A DNA stretch of 31,138 nt, from contig CAXKVV010001191.1 in the NCBI GenBank assembly GCA_964058805.1, positions 1 through 31,138 of the forward strand, in the 5' to 3' direction. Positions 1 to 8,080 of the stretch are shown here, piece after piece. Below the pieces are notes generated by a model. It worked only from the letters and a program-made list of their open reading frames with translations. It was not told the DNA's origin and searched no databases. The stretch comes from Schoenoplectus triqueter (Eukaryota > Streptophyta > Magnoliopsida > Poales > Cyperaceae). A program made the translations under genes and the position numbers. Within the stretch, counting starts at the first letter, position 1. Each line of letters begins with the position of its first letter.

Positions 1-194
1 GTTCGAGTTTCCGCTAGTAATTCATCCAGAATCTAAAATAGTTTAAATGAAGCTGCTCTTTTTATAAGTTTTAATAAAAGTTGTTTAAGGGTCATGTAAA
101 CGGTTGGTACATTTTTCATTTTTTTTTAAATCTTCATGCAACAAACTCTTTATGTAGAGAAAGAAAGTAACCCTTTTCTTCGGGCTATTTTTGC

Positions 195-325
195 ACACAA
201 GCCTTCAAATTTCACTTGTACTTTGTTTGCCCCTTTCGGCAAACACACACCTTCAAATTTCACTTGGTTGAAGTTAATGTGAGTCATTTGCCGCACACAA
301 CAACACAAACCTTCAAATTTTGAAG
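195..325. repeat. Short direct repeats, three copies
   Basis: The 15-mer CTTCAAATTTCACTT occurs at 203-217 and again at 251-265, each preceded by ACACA-rich sequence. A third, partial copy (CTTCAAATTTTGAAG) lies at 311-325 and is itself nearly palindromic. The spacing is about 48 and 60 bp. Such clustered repeats are seen in plant promoters, but there is no gene here to assign them to. Confidence 0.45.
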
Positions 326-454
326 TACTAGCCGAGTCACATTTTCACTTTACCATATTCAATGTCATATCAGTAAATGTCGAAGGCCAATCCTTCATAT
401 TGACGTGTCATATACTAATTATAGATCTCATATCATATGGAAGCATACTTCTAC

Positions 455-500
455 ACATATAAATAGTTACACACCAACCAATAACATTCATTAAATGAGT
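455..500 (+). promoter_or_regulatory. TATA-like element without an assigned gene
   Basis: CATATAAATAG near 456-466 is a good plant TATA-box match. It is followed about 30 bp later by A/C-rich sequence that would suit a transcription start, and by an ATG at 495 that opens only a very short frame. It could be the promoter of a lost or unrecognised gene, or chance in AT-rich DNA. Confidence 0.2.
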
Positions 501-924
501 ACAGGAAGACTAGCCGATTGACACCAATCATTTGATTACTTACAAAAGAAAAAAGAGATTAAAGCAATACAATCATTTTTTTGTGTGTTTATGTTGCTTC
601 AGAAGATCGAAAATGAAATATATCACAAAATCATGACTAATGGGGTTCAAAATAGGCAAGCATGACGTGAAGCGATGACATAATTTTGAACTAACTATTT
701 GACTGCTTTAGTAAAATGGACATTTATTTAAAATTGAAATTTATCACAAAGCTTCTTTTGAAGCACAAGTTGAATAACATCATGACTGTACTGGTACACA
801 AACTTGCTGATGTTATTTCTTTAATAGTCTGACTATGACCGAGCTTTTGTGCCATTCGTGGATTCACCTTAAAAGTGTTGTATGCAATTGAGGAAATGAT
901 CTATCTTAGATGTTGTTCATATAG

Positions 925-990
925 CAGTATCTACAACTCCCTTCCAAGCCCCATAACAAGAAATGATGTTTGCAAGCATCAGGGTTACTT
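925..990 (-). pseudogene. Delta-COP pseudogene, piece beyond the copia insertion
   Basis: On the minus strand, directly past the TSD, one frame reads NPDACKHHFLLWGLEGSCR. In the intact family the segment following the 4253-4542 block is HPNINKELF...ILGLKDPSR. The Pro, Lys and Phe have the same spacing, and the GL..(D/G).xR pattern follows with about three residues missing. This is what is expected if the copia element split one exon. The match is short and degraded. Confidence 0.5.
986..990. repeat. Target-site duplication, left (TACTT)
   Basis: The five bases TACTT directly before the 5' LTR are repeated directly after the 3' LTR at 4248-4252. Five bp is the usual duplication made by copia integrases. 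The match fixes both ends of the element. Confidence 0.9.
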
Positions 991-1245
991 TGTTGAACAT
1001 AAATTGTGATTATGGAATCTTCACAGATCAAGCAATCAAGGAAAGAAGTTGTGATTAGGCTAATCAAATAGCCGTTAGCAGCAATTAGGAAATAATCCAA
1101 CCATTATTATTAGATTGTAATCATGTATATTAGAAAAGCAACAAACAGCTCTTATGCAATCTACCTACATATAGGCTTGTAATTTCAAATGTAAAATACA
1201 CAGAATAATAACAAAAGACCATTACTCATATTCATAAATTCTTTA
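991..1245 (+). repeat. 5' LTR of copia element
   Basis: It starts TGTTGAACAT and ends TTCTTTA, directly against the PBS. It is nearly identical to 3986-4247 over the whole length but lacks the 7 bases CTCAGAT found in the 3' LTR near its start. The short length (255 bp) is within the copia range. Confidence 0.93.
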
Positions 1246-1262
1246 TGGTATCAGAGCAGTGA
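1246..1262 (+). promoter_or_regulatory. Primer-binding site (initiator tRNA-Met)
   Basis: TGGTATCAGAGC is the classical plant copia PBS, complementary to the 3' end of initiator tRNA-Met. It follows the LTR with no spacer, which supports placing the LTR end at 1245. Confidence 0.93.
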
Positions 1263-1334
1263 ATCTCCCATTGGCCTCAGCAAAAACTTCTCAACCACAA
1301 AGGTTGTAAAAGCTCGGCCGTGACACCAGCTGCA

Positions 1335-2546
1335 ATGGAAGCCAGCAGCAGGCACAACCTCTCCATCGGAGAGGCGCACGACACACTGCGACTAACCACC
1401 ACGCTGCTCAACGGCTCGAATTATACATCATGGACCAGATCAGCGTCTCTGTCACTTCAGAGCAGAGGTAAACTCATTCATATAACGGGTCAAAATACAA
1501 CAAAACCAGCACAACATTCTGGCACTGCTGAACCAGTACCAGAAGGCGAAATCCCAACAACAAACACCACTATACCAGTACCAAATACCAGTACCGATAC
1601 CTTGTACCAGCACTGGCACCAAGATGACATTACTGTCATCAACTGGCTCCTCAACTCAATGGAACCACAGATATCTCGCTTATTCATGTATTGTGATACT
1701 GCCAAGGAACTTTGGAATGAAACAAGAGAAATGTTCGGTCAAGACCAAAACTTTGCCTACATCTTCCACTTAAAACAAGAAATCGCAAAAATCCAACAAG
1801 GCAGCAAAACAGTCACCGAATACTACGGTGATTTGAAAACCAGATGGGACAAACTTGCCCTTTATACTCAAACTACTGACCTGAAAACCCTAGAGCAGGA
1901 ACACATCTTTCAATTCCTCTCGGGCCTTGATCAGAGCTATGAGCCGGTTAGGTCCCAAATTTTACTCTCCAAAGAACTCCCAAAATCACGAGTGGTAGTG
2001 GCTATGGTACAATGGGAGGAGTCCCGGAGGAAACTCATGAACCCACAGGTAACCTCTGAACTAGAGTCGCAGGCCTTCACTACTACCAACCGTCTCCATA
2101 CTGCCTCGGGTGGAGCTCGGGGAGCTAGCTCAGCCCGCTGCGACAACTGCAAGAAGGAGGGGCATGTCAGATCAGGGTGCTGGTTCCTCTACCCGGAGCT
2201 CCGACCCAAGCGCAGAGACATGGGCGGCGATCGCAAGGGCTCGCGATTTGACAAAGGGAATCGCGCAGAACAAAGGGGGCGTCGTGGAGGTTTCTCGGCA
2301 ACCCTAGAGGACCCAACTCCAGACCACTTAACCGAGCAGGCTGCCTCTGCTTTGGGCCGAGACGACAAGCAGGCCAACCAGGCCCATATCAATAATCTGA
2401 CTCAAGCCCAGCTTGGCAATCTCTTAGCCCAACTACTCAGCAGCATGAATAATAAAGGTAGCGGGCCAGGTAACAAACTCCACTATTCATTCAATTCTCA
2501 TTTAATAATAGTTGGGTCATTGACTCCAGAGCAACTGATCACATGA
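1335..2546 (+). CDS. copia gag polyprotein region (open reading frame)
   Basis: Gag forms the nucleocapsid-like particle that packages element RNA. The frame is open for about 403 residues from the ATG at 1335; an upstream GTG at 1320 is an unlikely eukaryotic start. Near the N-terminus the motif LNGSNYTSW is typical of the copia gag_3 domain. The central part (residues about 90-230 from the ATG) is the helical UBN2-type gag region with YGDLKTRWDKL and FLSGLDQSYEPVRSQIL. A CCHC zinc knuckle CDNCKKEGHVRSGC (C-X2-C-X4-H-X4-C) lies at 2139-2180, followed by basic and Gly-rich sequence. The frame runs past the gag-pol boundary out of register and ends at 2546, so gag and protease are now in different frames, whereas most copia elements have one gag-pol ORF. 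An indel near 2480-2510 probably caused this. Confidence 0.85.
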   Translation: MEASSRHNLSIGEAHDTLRLTTTLLNGSNYTSWTRSASLSLQSRGKLIHITGQNTTKPAQHSGTAEPVPEGEIPTTNTTIPVPNTSTDTLYQHWHQDDITVINWLLNSMEPQISRLFMYCDTAKELWNETREMFGQDQNFAYIFHLKQEIAKIQQGSKTVTEYYGDLKTRWDKLALYTQTTDLKTLEQEHIFQFLSGLDQSYEPVRSQILLSKELPKSRVVVAMVQWEESRRKLMNPQVTSELESQAFTTTNRLHTASGGARGASSARCDNCKKEGHVRSGCWFLYPELRPKRRDMGGDRKGSRFDKGNRAEQRGRRGGFSATLEDPTPDHLTEQAASALGRDDKQANQAHINNLTQAQLGNLLAQLLSSMNNKGSGPGNKLHYSFNSHLIIVGSLTPEQLIT

Positions 2547-3029
2547 CTGGTAATTTAAATTTGTTACACAATACTTGTAATACTACCAAATGTCAACCAA
2601 TCACCGTAGCAAATGGTTCGAAAGTCCCGATTGAACAAATTGGCACTACCAAATTCTTGTCTAATACTGTCTCGGACGTGTTCTACCTACCTACGTTCAC
2701 ATCTAACTTACTGTCTGTGAGCAAAATTACCAAAGAATTGAACTGTAATGTCATTTTCTCACCAAGTAATATGATATTTCAGGACATAGTAACGAGAAAG
2801 ACGATTGGTGAAGGAAAATTAGTCAATGGATTATATTATTTAGATATCTTTAATAAAGCTCTAGCTGCTACCAGTTTTGATGATAATAAATTATGACATT
2901 ATAGATTAGGTCATGCTTCAGATGTTGTTCTAAATAAATTACTTTCTTTAAAACATTTGGACAATGGTGCTTGTGATATTTGTCGTTTTTCCAAACAAAC
3001 CCGTTTGCCATTTACTTGTGTATGTAGAT
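2495..3029 (+). pseudogene. copia protease and integrase zinc-finger remnant
   Basis: In a frame shifted from gag, the protease start WVIDSRATDHMTG is readable at 2513-2551. The catalytic triad of copia aspartic proteases is DSG/DTG; here the Gly codon GGA has become AGA (2528-2530), giving DSR. The block then continues with typical protease and GAG-pre-integrase sequence (VFYLPTFTSNLLSVSKI, GLYYLD). A TGA at 2894-2896 replaces the Trp normally found before HYRLGH. The HHCC zinc finger follows (HYRLGH, then CDICRFSKQTRLPF to about 3012). The integrase catalytic core that should follow is absent: the sequence jumps into RT in another frame. Protease and integrase are inactive. Confidence 0.88.
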
Positions 3030-4004
3030 GATATTATCATTACAGGGAATAATGAAAAGGAGATTAAAAATGTGAAAAACTATCTAAAAAATGAGTTTGA
3101 CATTAAAGACTTAGGAAAACTCAAGTATTTTTTAGGGATCGAAATTGCATATTCAAAGGAAAAAGGTTTATTTTTATCTCAAAGGAAATATATTCTTGAC
3201 CTGCTAAACGAGACCGGTAAACTGGGTGCAAAACCAGCAAACACTCCAATGGAACCTAATAGAAAGTTATACCTAGATGAAGGTGAACTCTTGAAAGACA
3301 TAGGACAATATCAAAGACTTGTTGGTAAGTTAATTTATCTTACTGTCACTAGACCAGACATTTCATTTGCTGTGAGTCTAGTAAGTCAGTTTATGCATGC
3401 ACCCAGGACCACCCACTTAGAGGCTGTGGACAGGATACTACGGTATCTAAAAAAATCTCCAGGTCAAGGCATAAGTATGAGGAAAAATACAACTAACATA
3501 ATTGTTGGTTATTCAGATGCAAATTGGGCTGGAAGCTATGATCGGAAGTCAACCACATGATACTGCACATTTATGGGAGGAAATCTCGTTACTTGGAAAA
3601 GTAAGAAGCAGAATGTGATTGCAAGATCAAGTGCAAAAGCAGAATACCGAGCTATGACCTCTACTGCAAGCGAATTGATTTGGATTAAGCAGCTATTAGA
3701 ATATATGAAGATTACCTATAGTGAGCCAATACAAATATATTGTGATAACTAAGCAGCAAGACATATTGCATCTAATCCGGTGTTCCATAAAAGAACCAAA
3801 TATATAGAAATAGATTGCCATTTTGTAAGAGAAAAGGTTCAAGCTGGAATAATAGAAACTCCATTCGTAAGAAGTCAGGAGCAGATAGCAGACATCTTAA
3901 TCAAAACTCTAGATAGAGGACCTTTTGAAAAACTATTACTCAAGTTGGGATCAATCGACATTTTTGAGCCCAACTTGAGGGGGAGTGTTGAAGATAAATT
4001 GTGA
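3014..4004 (+). pseudogene. copia reverse transcriptase (C-terminal part) and RNase H remnant
   Basis: The frame picks up within RT at LLVYVDDIIITGN, with the catalytic YVDD at 3021-3032. It runs through DIKDLGKLKYFLGIEI, GQYQRLVGKLIYLTVTRPDI and the RNase H block: YSDANWAG with catalytic Asp, SSAKAEYRAM with catalytic Glu, and IYCDN with the third Asp. The N-terminal RT motifs are deleted. Two in-frame stops interrupt RNase H: TGA at 3558-3560 in place of a Gly codon after KSTT, and TAA at 3750-3752 in place of the Gln after IYCDN (CAA to TAA). The last part, HKRTKYIEIDCHFVREK to DKL, is readable and ends at 4004 inside the 3' LTR. The apparent upstream start at 2964 is only zinc-finger DNA read in this frame. 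Confidence 0.9.
3977..3985 (+). promoter_or_regulatory. Polypurine tract
   Basis: GAGGGGGAG lies directly before the 3' LTR and is the expected primer site for plus-strand DNA synthesis. It is a typical copia PPT and confirms the LTR start at 3986. Confidence 0.9.
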
Positions 4005-4247
4005 TCTCAGATTATGAAATCTTCACAGATCAAGCAATCAATGAAAGAAGCTGTGATTAGGCTAATCAAATAGTCGTTAGCAGCAATTAGGAAATAATCC
4101 AACCATTATTATTAGATTGTAATCATGTATATTAGAAAAGCAACAAGCAGCTCTTATGCAATCTGCCTACATATAGGTTTATAATTTCAAATGTAAAATA
4201 CAAAGAATAATAACAAAAGACCATTACTCATATTCATAAATTCATTA
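3986..4247 (+). repeat. 3' LTR of copia element
   Basis: It starts TGTTGAAGAT and ends TTCATTA. It matches 991-1245 with about 11 substitutions and one 7-bp insertion (CTCAGAT) near the 5' end. The last codons and the stop of the pol frame (4002-4004) lie inside it. Confidence 0.93.
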
Positions 4248-4252
4248 TACTT
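4248..4252. repeat. Target-site duplication, right (TACTT)
   Basis: Direct repeat of 986-990, immediately after the 3' LTR. Confidence 0.9.
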
Positions 4253-4542
4253 TCGGGAAAAAATGTTTCCAACCTAAAGTTGGATACAGCCATCATCCTG
4301 GTTATGACCCTGAGGGAATAGCATCCCTTGAACATCAAAGGATTTTAGGCCACCATCATTCTTAATTGCCACATTGAGCCTCTCTTCTGTTGTCAGCATG
4401 ATCGAATCAGTAGCCGTAACTGTGGCTGGATTAAAGTGTGCAGAGCTTGGCACATGCACATTTTCCTCTCCTCCTCGAGAGATTCCAGAAATTGGTTGTC
4501 TTCTTGCCCTTGCAGAGTTGCATTCCCTTTAGTGAGCCTTTG
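4253..4542 (-). pseudogene. Delta-COP pseudogene, linker and mu-homology start
   Basis: After an acceptor-like CTCAG at 4543 the reading is KGSLKGMQLCKGKK, matching the family's KGMQLGK linker. The next piece NQFLESLEEE is in another frame (family NQFLESLKAEGE), and the following EERLNVAIKNDGGLKSFDV is in a third frame (family [21 protein letters not shown]). At least two frameshifts are therefore present. A stop follows CIQL at about 4274, where the family has IQVQ. The copia element has been inserted 20-25 bp further on. Confidence 0.85.
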
Positions 4543-4559
4543 CTGAGGTCAACAGACCT

Positions 4560-5629
4560 ATGGGCCCCTCAAAAAGGAAAGAATTAATATATAAGTTGAG
4601 TGGTCTTTACTCTTTACCCAGGGACAAAGGTATATGATAAATTTGGCAAATTATAAAAACCTGTCTGTAAAAGCATGTTTGCATTACAACATTTGTTTTT
4701 TGAAGCAGAAGGCAAATGCCTACTGGATTTCATTCAAAACAAAAATGGAGTATCTACACAGTTATTTACAGAAAATAAAGGAAATAAAAGAGAAGGTACA
4801 ACAGAGAAACTACAAACAAAATGAAAATGAAAATAAAATTAAGTGTAAGAACGTTCAAACACTGAATTCTAGCCTATGCCAGTTTTAGTCATGTACTGGT
4901 GCCACCAGAGTTGAAGACCCAAATCTTCTTTGTTTTCCATATATCTGCATTTAGGGTTAGTTTGCGTTACAACATTACCCAGCTAATAAAACTGCATTCA
5001 GCAAATTTTCTTGGACCAGAGATGTACTCCTATATTGCCTTCTCTGGTTTATTGGACTACACTCGCTCCATACCAAAGAAAAGCCTGTGGTCTCATTTGC
5101 TTGTAATTCAAAGTAAAGGACTACTCACTATTTAATATGTGGTCCAATAAATTTCTATTGACAGCATAGTTTTTGAGGTTCAAGATTGCCGCCTAGGTCC
5201 TTCACTGTGCTCCTTTGACACTTTGCTGGCTGTACCTCATAAAAAGCACAACGGCATGTTCGAGGATTATAGATCAATATGAGAAAGAAGGGCTCCAGGT
5301 CTAAAAGGAATCTCTTTTCCCTTACCCGCCTACATTTTTACTCCCACCATACATACCGGAAAGAATCCTTCTCTAATTGCTCCTGATCTCTCAGTCCCAG
5401 TCTGGCTTTCAAGATTATCCCATTTACGCTATTATAATTGATGATGCATCCCAAGTTCAAAGCCCTACTCTCTACAATAGGTACACAGAAACATTGTTAT
5501 AACGACCAAAGCAATGAACAATAGCAATTGGATAGGGAAGTTCTTAAGAAAAACAAGATTTTGACTTTTGACATATGTTAACATGAGCCAGCAATAAACC
5601 ACATAACAAATACATGCAATTAAGTGCTT
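4560..5629. other. Non-coding remainder of delta-COP pseudogene (intron-like)
   Basis: Lies between the third delta-COP block and the hAT MITE. The open frames at 4634-4888 and 4899-5135 (plus) have low-complexity or unremarkable translations and no family I recognise. I see no exon of delta-COP here; the family's Gly/Ser-rich middle region is poorly conserved and may have been lost. Confidence 0.45.
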
Positions 5630-5637
5630 GGTAAGGC

Positions 5638-6078
5638 CAGTGGCGGATCTAGGATTTTAATTAGGGGGGGCAATTATCGGATTGTAATGGCTTATCGGGT
5701 TCAAACCCATTAACTAATCGGGTACTAAATAAAAAAATTAATAATTTAATATATATACTTAACTAATAATTTTTTTTATTAAATAATAATATTTTATATA
5801 TTAAAATAATAATAAAATAAAGCTCAAAGTAATAGATAATCAAGTTGATGAACAAAGTTTTCGACTAAGTAACTTTATATTTTGATATTTTTGCATAATT
5901 ATTTCATTATGCACGGTATTAAACATTTTTTTCTCAATAAAAATAACCAGACAATTCAGGGGGGACAAAAAAAATTTCCAGGGGGGGGCCAATTACCGAA
6001 AACATTACCGAAAAGCATTATTTTTCAAAATCCAGGGGGGGCACGTGCCCCCCCTGGATTGTATTGGATCCGCCCCTG
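5638..6078. mobile_element. Non-autonomous hAT-type MITE with 8-bp TSD
   Basis: The 441-bp element starts CAGTGGCGGATCTAGG and ends GATCCGCCCCTG, giving a terminal inverted repeat CAG(T/G)GGCGGATC followed by G-runs (the right end carries a C-run/G-run palindrome around CACGTG near 6035-6055). It is flanked by a perfect 8-bp duplication, GGTAAGGC, at 5630-5637 and 6079-6086. An 8-bp TSD with CAG-starting ends is diagnostic of the hAT superfamily. The interior is AT-rich and codes for nothing. It lies within the delta-COP relic between two exon blocks. Confidence 0.9.
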
Positions 6079-6258
6079 GGTAAGGCTAGGATCTGAATTC
6101 AAAAAGAAGAGAAAAATCAACAGAGGCCGCCCTGTCTATACCATCATGTCTGGTAGCAGTCATTTCACCTGTAAAATATCCTCCCAGAAGGCAAGTTCCA
6201 ACACAATCCCTTTTACCTTCTAAGGAAATCATAGTTGGCAACCAGATAACATACAAAC

Positions 6259-6523
6259 CCACTCCGAATGCTAAGTTGGCCTTGCTTTTCTCAATTACCC
6301 AGGCCTTTGTTTTCAGCACATCTTTAGTCGCATTAATTTTACACTGCATCAGCTTTTTATGGAATTTCTCATCGTTACTCTCCATCTCACAGTATTGCTT
6401 CACTTGTGCAAAGGTCAGTTTTTCCTTGTTTGCAACAGAAATTGCCTCATCAAATGCAAATATTAGTTGAAATGCCGACTTGCATAAACCTTCTTCATTC
6501 AAGGAATGCGAGTATTCTCGCAC
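6259..6523 (-). pseudogene. Delta-COP pseudogene, second readable exon
   Basis: It reads VREYSHSLNEEGLCKSAFQ, then LIFAFDEAIS, VKQYCEMESNDEKFHKKLMQ and CKINATKDVLKTKA. This matches the family segment VPEYS, FELIFAFDE, VKQYCEMES, KLVMQSKINDTKDVMKRKA. The conserved Pro after V is now Arg. The upstream acceptor is odd: TGCAG is followed by five extra bases (GTGAG) before the in-frame GTGCGAGAA, so either a new acceptor was used or 5 bp were inserted. The 3' border at 6259 (TGG|GTTTGT) is a guess, since the family sequence becomes variable here. The long open frame continuing to 6086 is intron read-through. The next feature along the gene is the hAT MITE. Confidence 0.85.
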
Positions 6524-6736
6524 CTCACCTGCATACAAAGTAGATGTGAACTGTAAAAGGTTTGATTCGCTATATATTGTGAATCTTAGTATATTGTTAC
6601 TGCTCAAGTAGGCAGGGCATGAAGAAATACATTTTAGTAATATTCTGAAGTTATGCCCATATCTTCCTCGCATCATACTTCGCACAATTAAATCTAAATC
6701 TATCCTAATTATAGCCTTTCCAATCTCAGCTAAAAA

Positions 6737-6825
6737 ATATCATCATCATTCTCATTCTCATTATTCTCATCATCATTATTATCAGTATCATTATCATTGT
6801 TATCATCTTTTCTTTCTTTTTTTTT
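6737..6825. repeat. ATC/ATT trinucleotide microsatellite, imperfect
   Basis: Runs of CATCAT, CATTCTCATT and ATTATC repeats followed by a TTTTCTTTCTTTTTTTTT tract. It lies in the presumed intron between the two longin-region exons, next to the SINE-like tail. Confidence 0.7.
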
Positions 6826-6859
6826 ACATCTAAGATCTCTTTGCTTTTGGATTGGATTT

Positions 6860-6918
6860 CATTTCTAGTCTACCCCAACTTATTTGGGATTAAAGATTTT
6901 GTTGTTGTTGTTGTTGTT
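6860..6918 (+). mobile_element. SINE-like 3' end with (GTT)n tail
   Basis: The segment CTACCCCAACTTATTTGGGA followed by TTAAAGATTTT and six GTT units (6901-6918) matches the widespread plant SINE 3' end (Au/TS type, CCAACTTGTTTGGGA with a TTG tail), as I remember it. No clear tRNA-like 5' part is visible upstream, so it is either a 5'-truncated copy or only the conserved tail. Confidence 0.45.
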
Positions 6919-7260
6919 CAACCAATTGCTCATCAATTAACACTCAGTTTGTTGCTTATTTTCTGAATTTAAAAAAATTTAGCTCAATGACAATTGAGAT
7001 GCAAAATAGTTTACAGGAAAAATAATTCGAAGAAAAATAAAAAGGACATCAAATGGGGTCAGAAAAGTGAATACTGGTACAGGTATCGAATAGTGCATGT
7101 TGGCTTATACAGGTAGTTAGGCTAGCATAGTAGGGTAGTAATTACAGGAACAACCATTGGACAATCATACAAAATTTTCTTTGTTCAATTAAACAAAGGC
7201 GAAGGTCTCCTTTTCAAGACAAAAAACAGAAAAATGTGAAATTAAGAAAAAGACCCGTAC

Positions 7261-7491
7261 CAACTTAGAGAGGAACCTTTGCCTGTCTAAGTCTACAAGA
7301 ATGTTGCTTTGCTTGTTTGTAACAAGTAATAGGTACAGAATACAGACCCTCCAGAAGCTGGTACACATACCGCACTTCATCAGTCTCCACGAACCTATGC
7401 TGTTTATGAGAATGGACCGACTTTGGAAATGCCGCAAGCAACCTTTCGAGTCTTATTCTAGGTACGTCAACATATTGCCACAACACAAGAA
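7261..7491 (-). pseudogene. Delta-COP pseudogene, longin-domain exon
   Basis: The exon opens after a good acceptor (TTGTTTCAG) at 7491 and ends at a GT donor after 7261. It reads [19 protein letters not shown], then [16 protein letters not shown], equivalent to the family's RQ(F/Y)VDMSRIRIEGLLAAF and KQHTYVETENVRYVYQ. After GLY the frame breaks: a 7-bp tandem duplication (7333-7339 and 7340-7346, GTACAGA/ATACAGA on the plus strand) shifts it, and the continuation [13 protein letters not shown]...FLSKLV is in the next frame. Without the 7 bp the exon would end in phase 0 at SKL, as expected. So this exon was once a normal coding exon and was broken by a small duplication. Confidence 0.88.
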
Positions 7492-8080
7492 CTGAAACAA
7501 GTTAATAGAAACAACAAAAAAGGTGATCAAACAAAAAAGATCTCTTCATGGGTGAAATAAACTAATATTTGTTAACATAAATTTCACATTTTCCAGATTT
7601 GGTTGTGAGAGAAGCTGCGAGAACCACCTAATAAGCATGAGAAAGGAATATAACTTGCATTTTATGACATACGTACAAAGTTAAAGAGAAGCAAAATTAG
7701 CATAATACGAATGAACAGTGCGAATTACCATATTTGAGTGCGGCAACTTCCAAATCTGTGTGCCCTGCTGGAAAACGCAACCAAAAAAGGAGAAACACTT
7801 GTTCTTATTCAATAATCACAATTTTGATTTATTCAACAGTATAGAGATGACACGCACAAGAAAGTTAAATCGATCAGAAAACAGTAGAGGAGCTAAGCAT
7901 CAATTCCAGTGGAAAGAGTTTATCTGAGTAGTAACAAATTCGAAAGGGTTCTAGTGTTGAGATTTCAGTAGCATTTCATTTTCATCCGACCTAGTTATAA
8001 AATAAACGAAAAGATCGAAGCATTGAAATAAGTTCAGATAATCATAAAAATACTAAAATAAGCACAGGAAAAGAGACTTA

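Larger units (their letters stand above)
1..905. other. Left flank without recognisable gene
   Basis: AT-rich sequence with no ORF of note and no protein similarity I recognise on either strand. It holds a small direct repeat at about 195-325 and a TATA-like element near 457, listed separately. The last part (below 990) borders the delta-COP relic, but I cannot follow that similarity with confidence past about 925. Confidence 0.5.
991..4247 (+). mobile_element. Ty1/copia LTR retrotransposon, internally deleted, non-autonomous
   Basis: This 3257-bp element has a 255-bp 5' LTR, tRNA-iMet PBS, gag, remnants of protease, integrase zinc finger, RT and RNase H in copia order, a PPT, a 262-bp 3' LTR and a 5-bp TSD. 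A full copia element is usually 4.5-5.5 kb. Here the integrase catalytic core and the first part of RT are missing, and pol carries several stops. The LTRs differ by about 11 substitutions in 255 aligned bases plus one 7-bp indel (counted by eye, about 4%), so the insertion is old but not ancient. The LTR ends read TG...TA instead of TG...CA. It lies inside an exon of the delta-COP relic, in the opposite orientation to it. Confidence 0.93.
925..7491 (-). pseudogene. Delta-COP (coatomer delta subunit) pseudogene, overall extent
   Basis: Delta-COP is a subunit of the COPI coat that moves vesicles from Golgi to ER. Four blocks in the right order and on the same strand match plant delta-COP: the longin domain start (7261-7491), its continuation (6259-6523), the linker and first mu-homology strands (4253-4542), and a short piece beyond the copia insertion (925-990). 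The intervening non-coding DNA has splice-like borders, so introns were kept and this is a duplicated gene fragment, not a processed copy. Frameshifts, stops, a hAT MITE and a copia element all interrupt it. Most of the C-terminal mu-homology domain is missing or unrecognisable, as is the usual N-terminal MVVLAAS start. The identification rests on my knowledge of the family and was not checked by a search. Confidence 0.83.

Noticed and set aside
1490..2392. Minus-strand and second-frame open frames over the gag region
   Set aside because: They are shadows of the gag frame, which has clear domain content.
4634..5135. Two plus-strand open frames as genes
   Set aside because: Unremarkable or lysine/asparagine-rich translations, no motif, and they lie antisense in the non-coding part of the delta-COP relic.
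6086..6258. C-terminal half of the 199-residue minus-strand frame as real coding sequence
   Set aside because: Beyond the family match (to about KSKANLAF) the translation has no relation to delta-COP, crosses a donor-like GTTTGT, and runs up to the hAT MITE; it is intron read-through.
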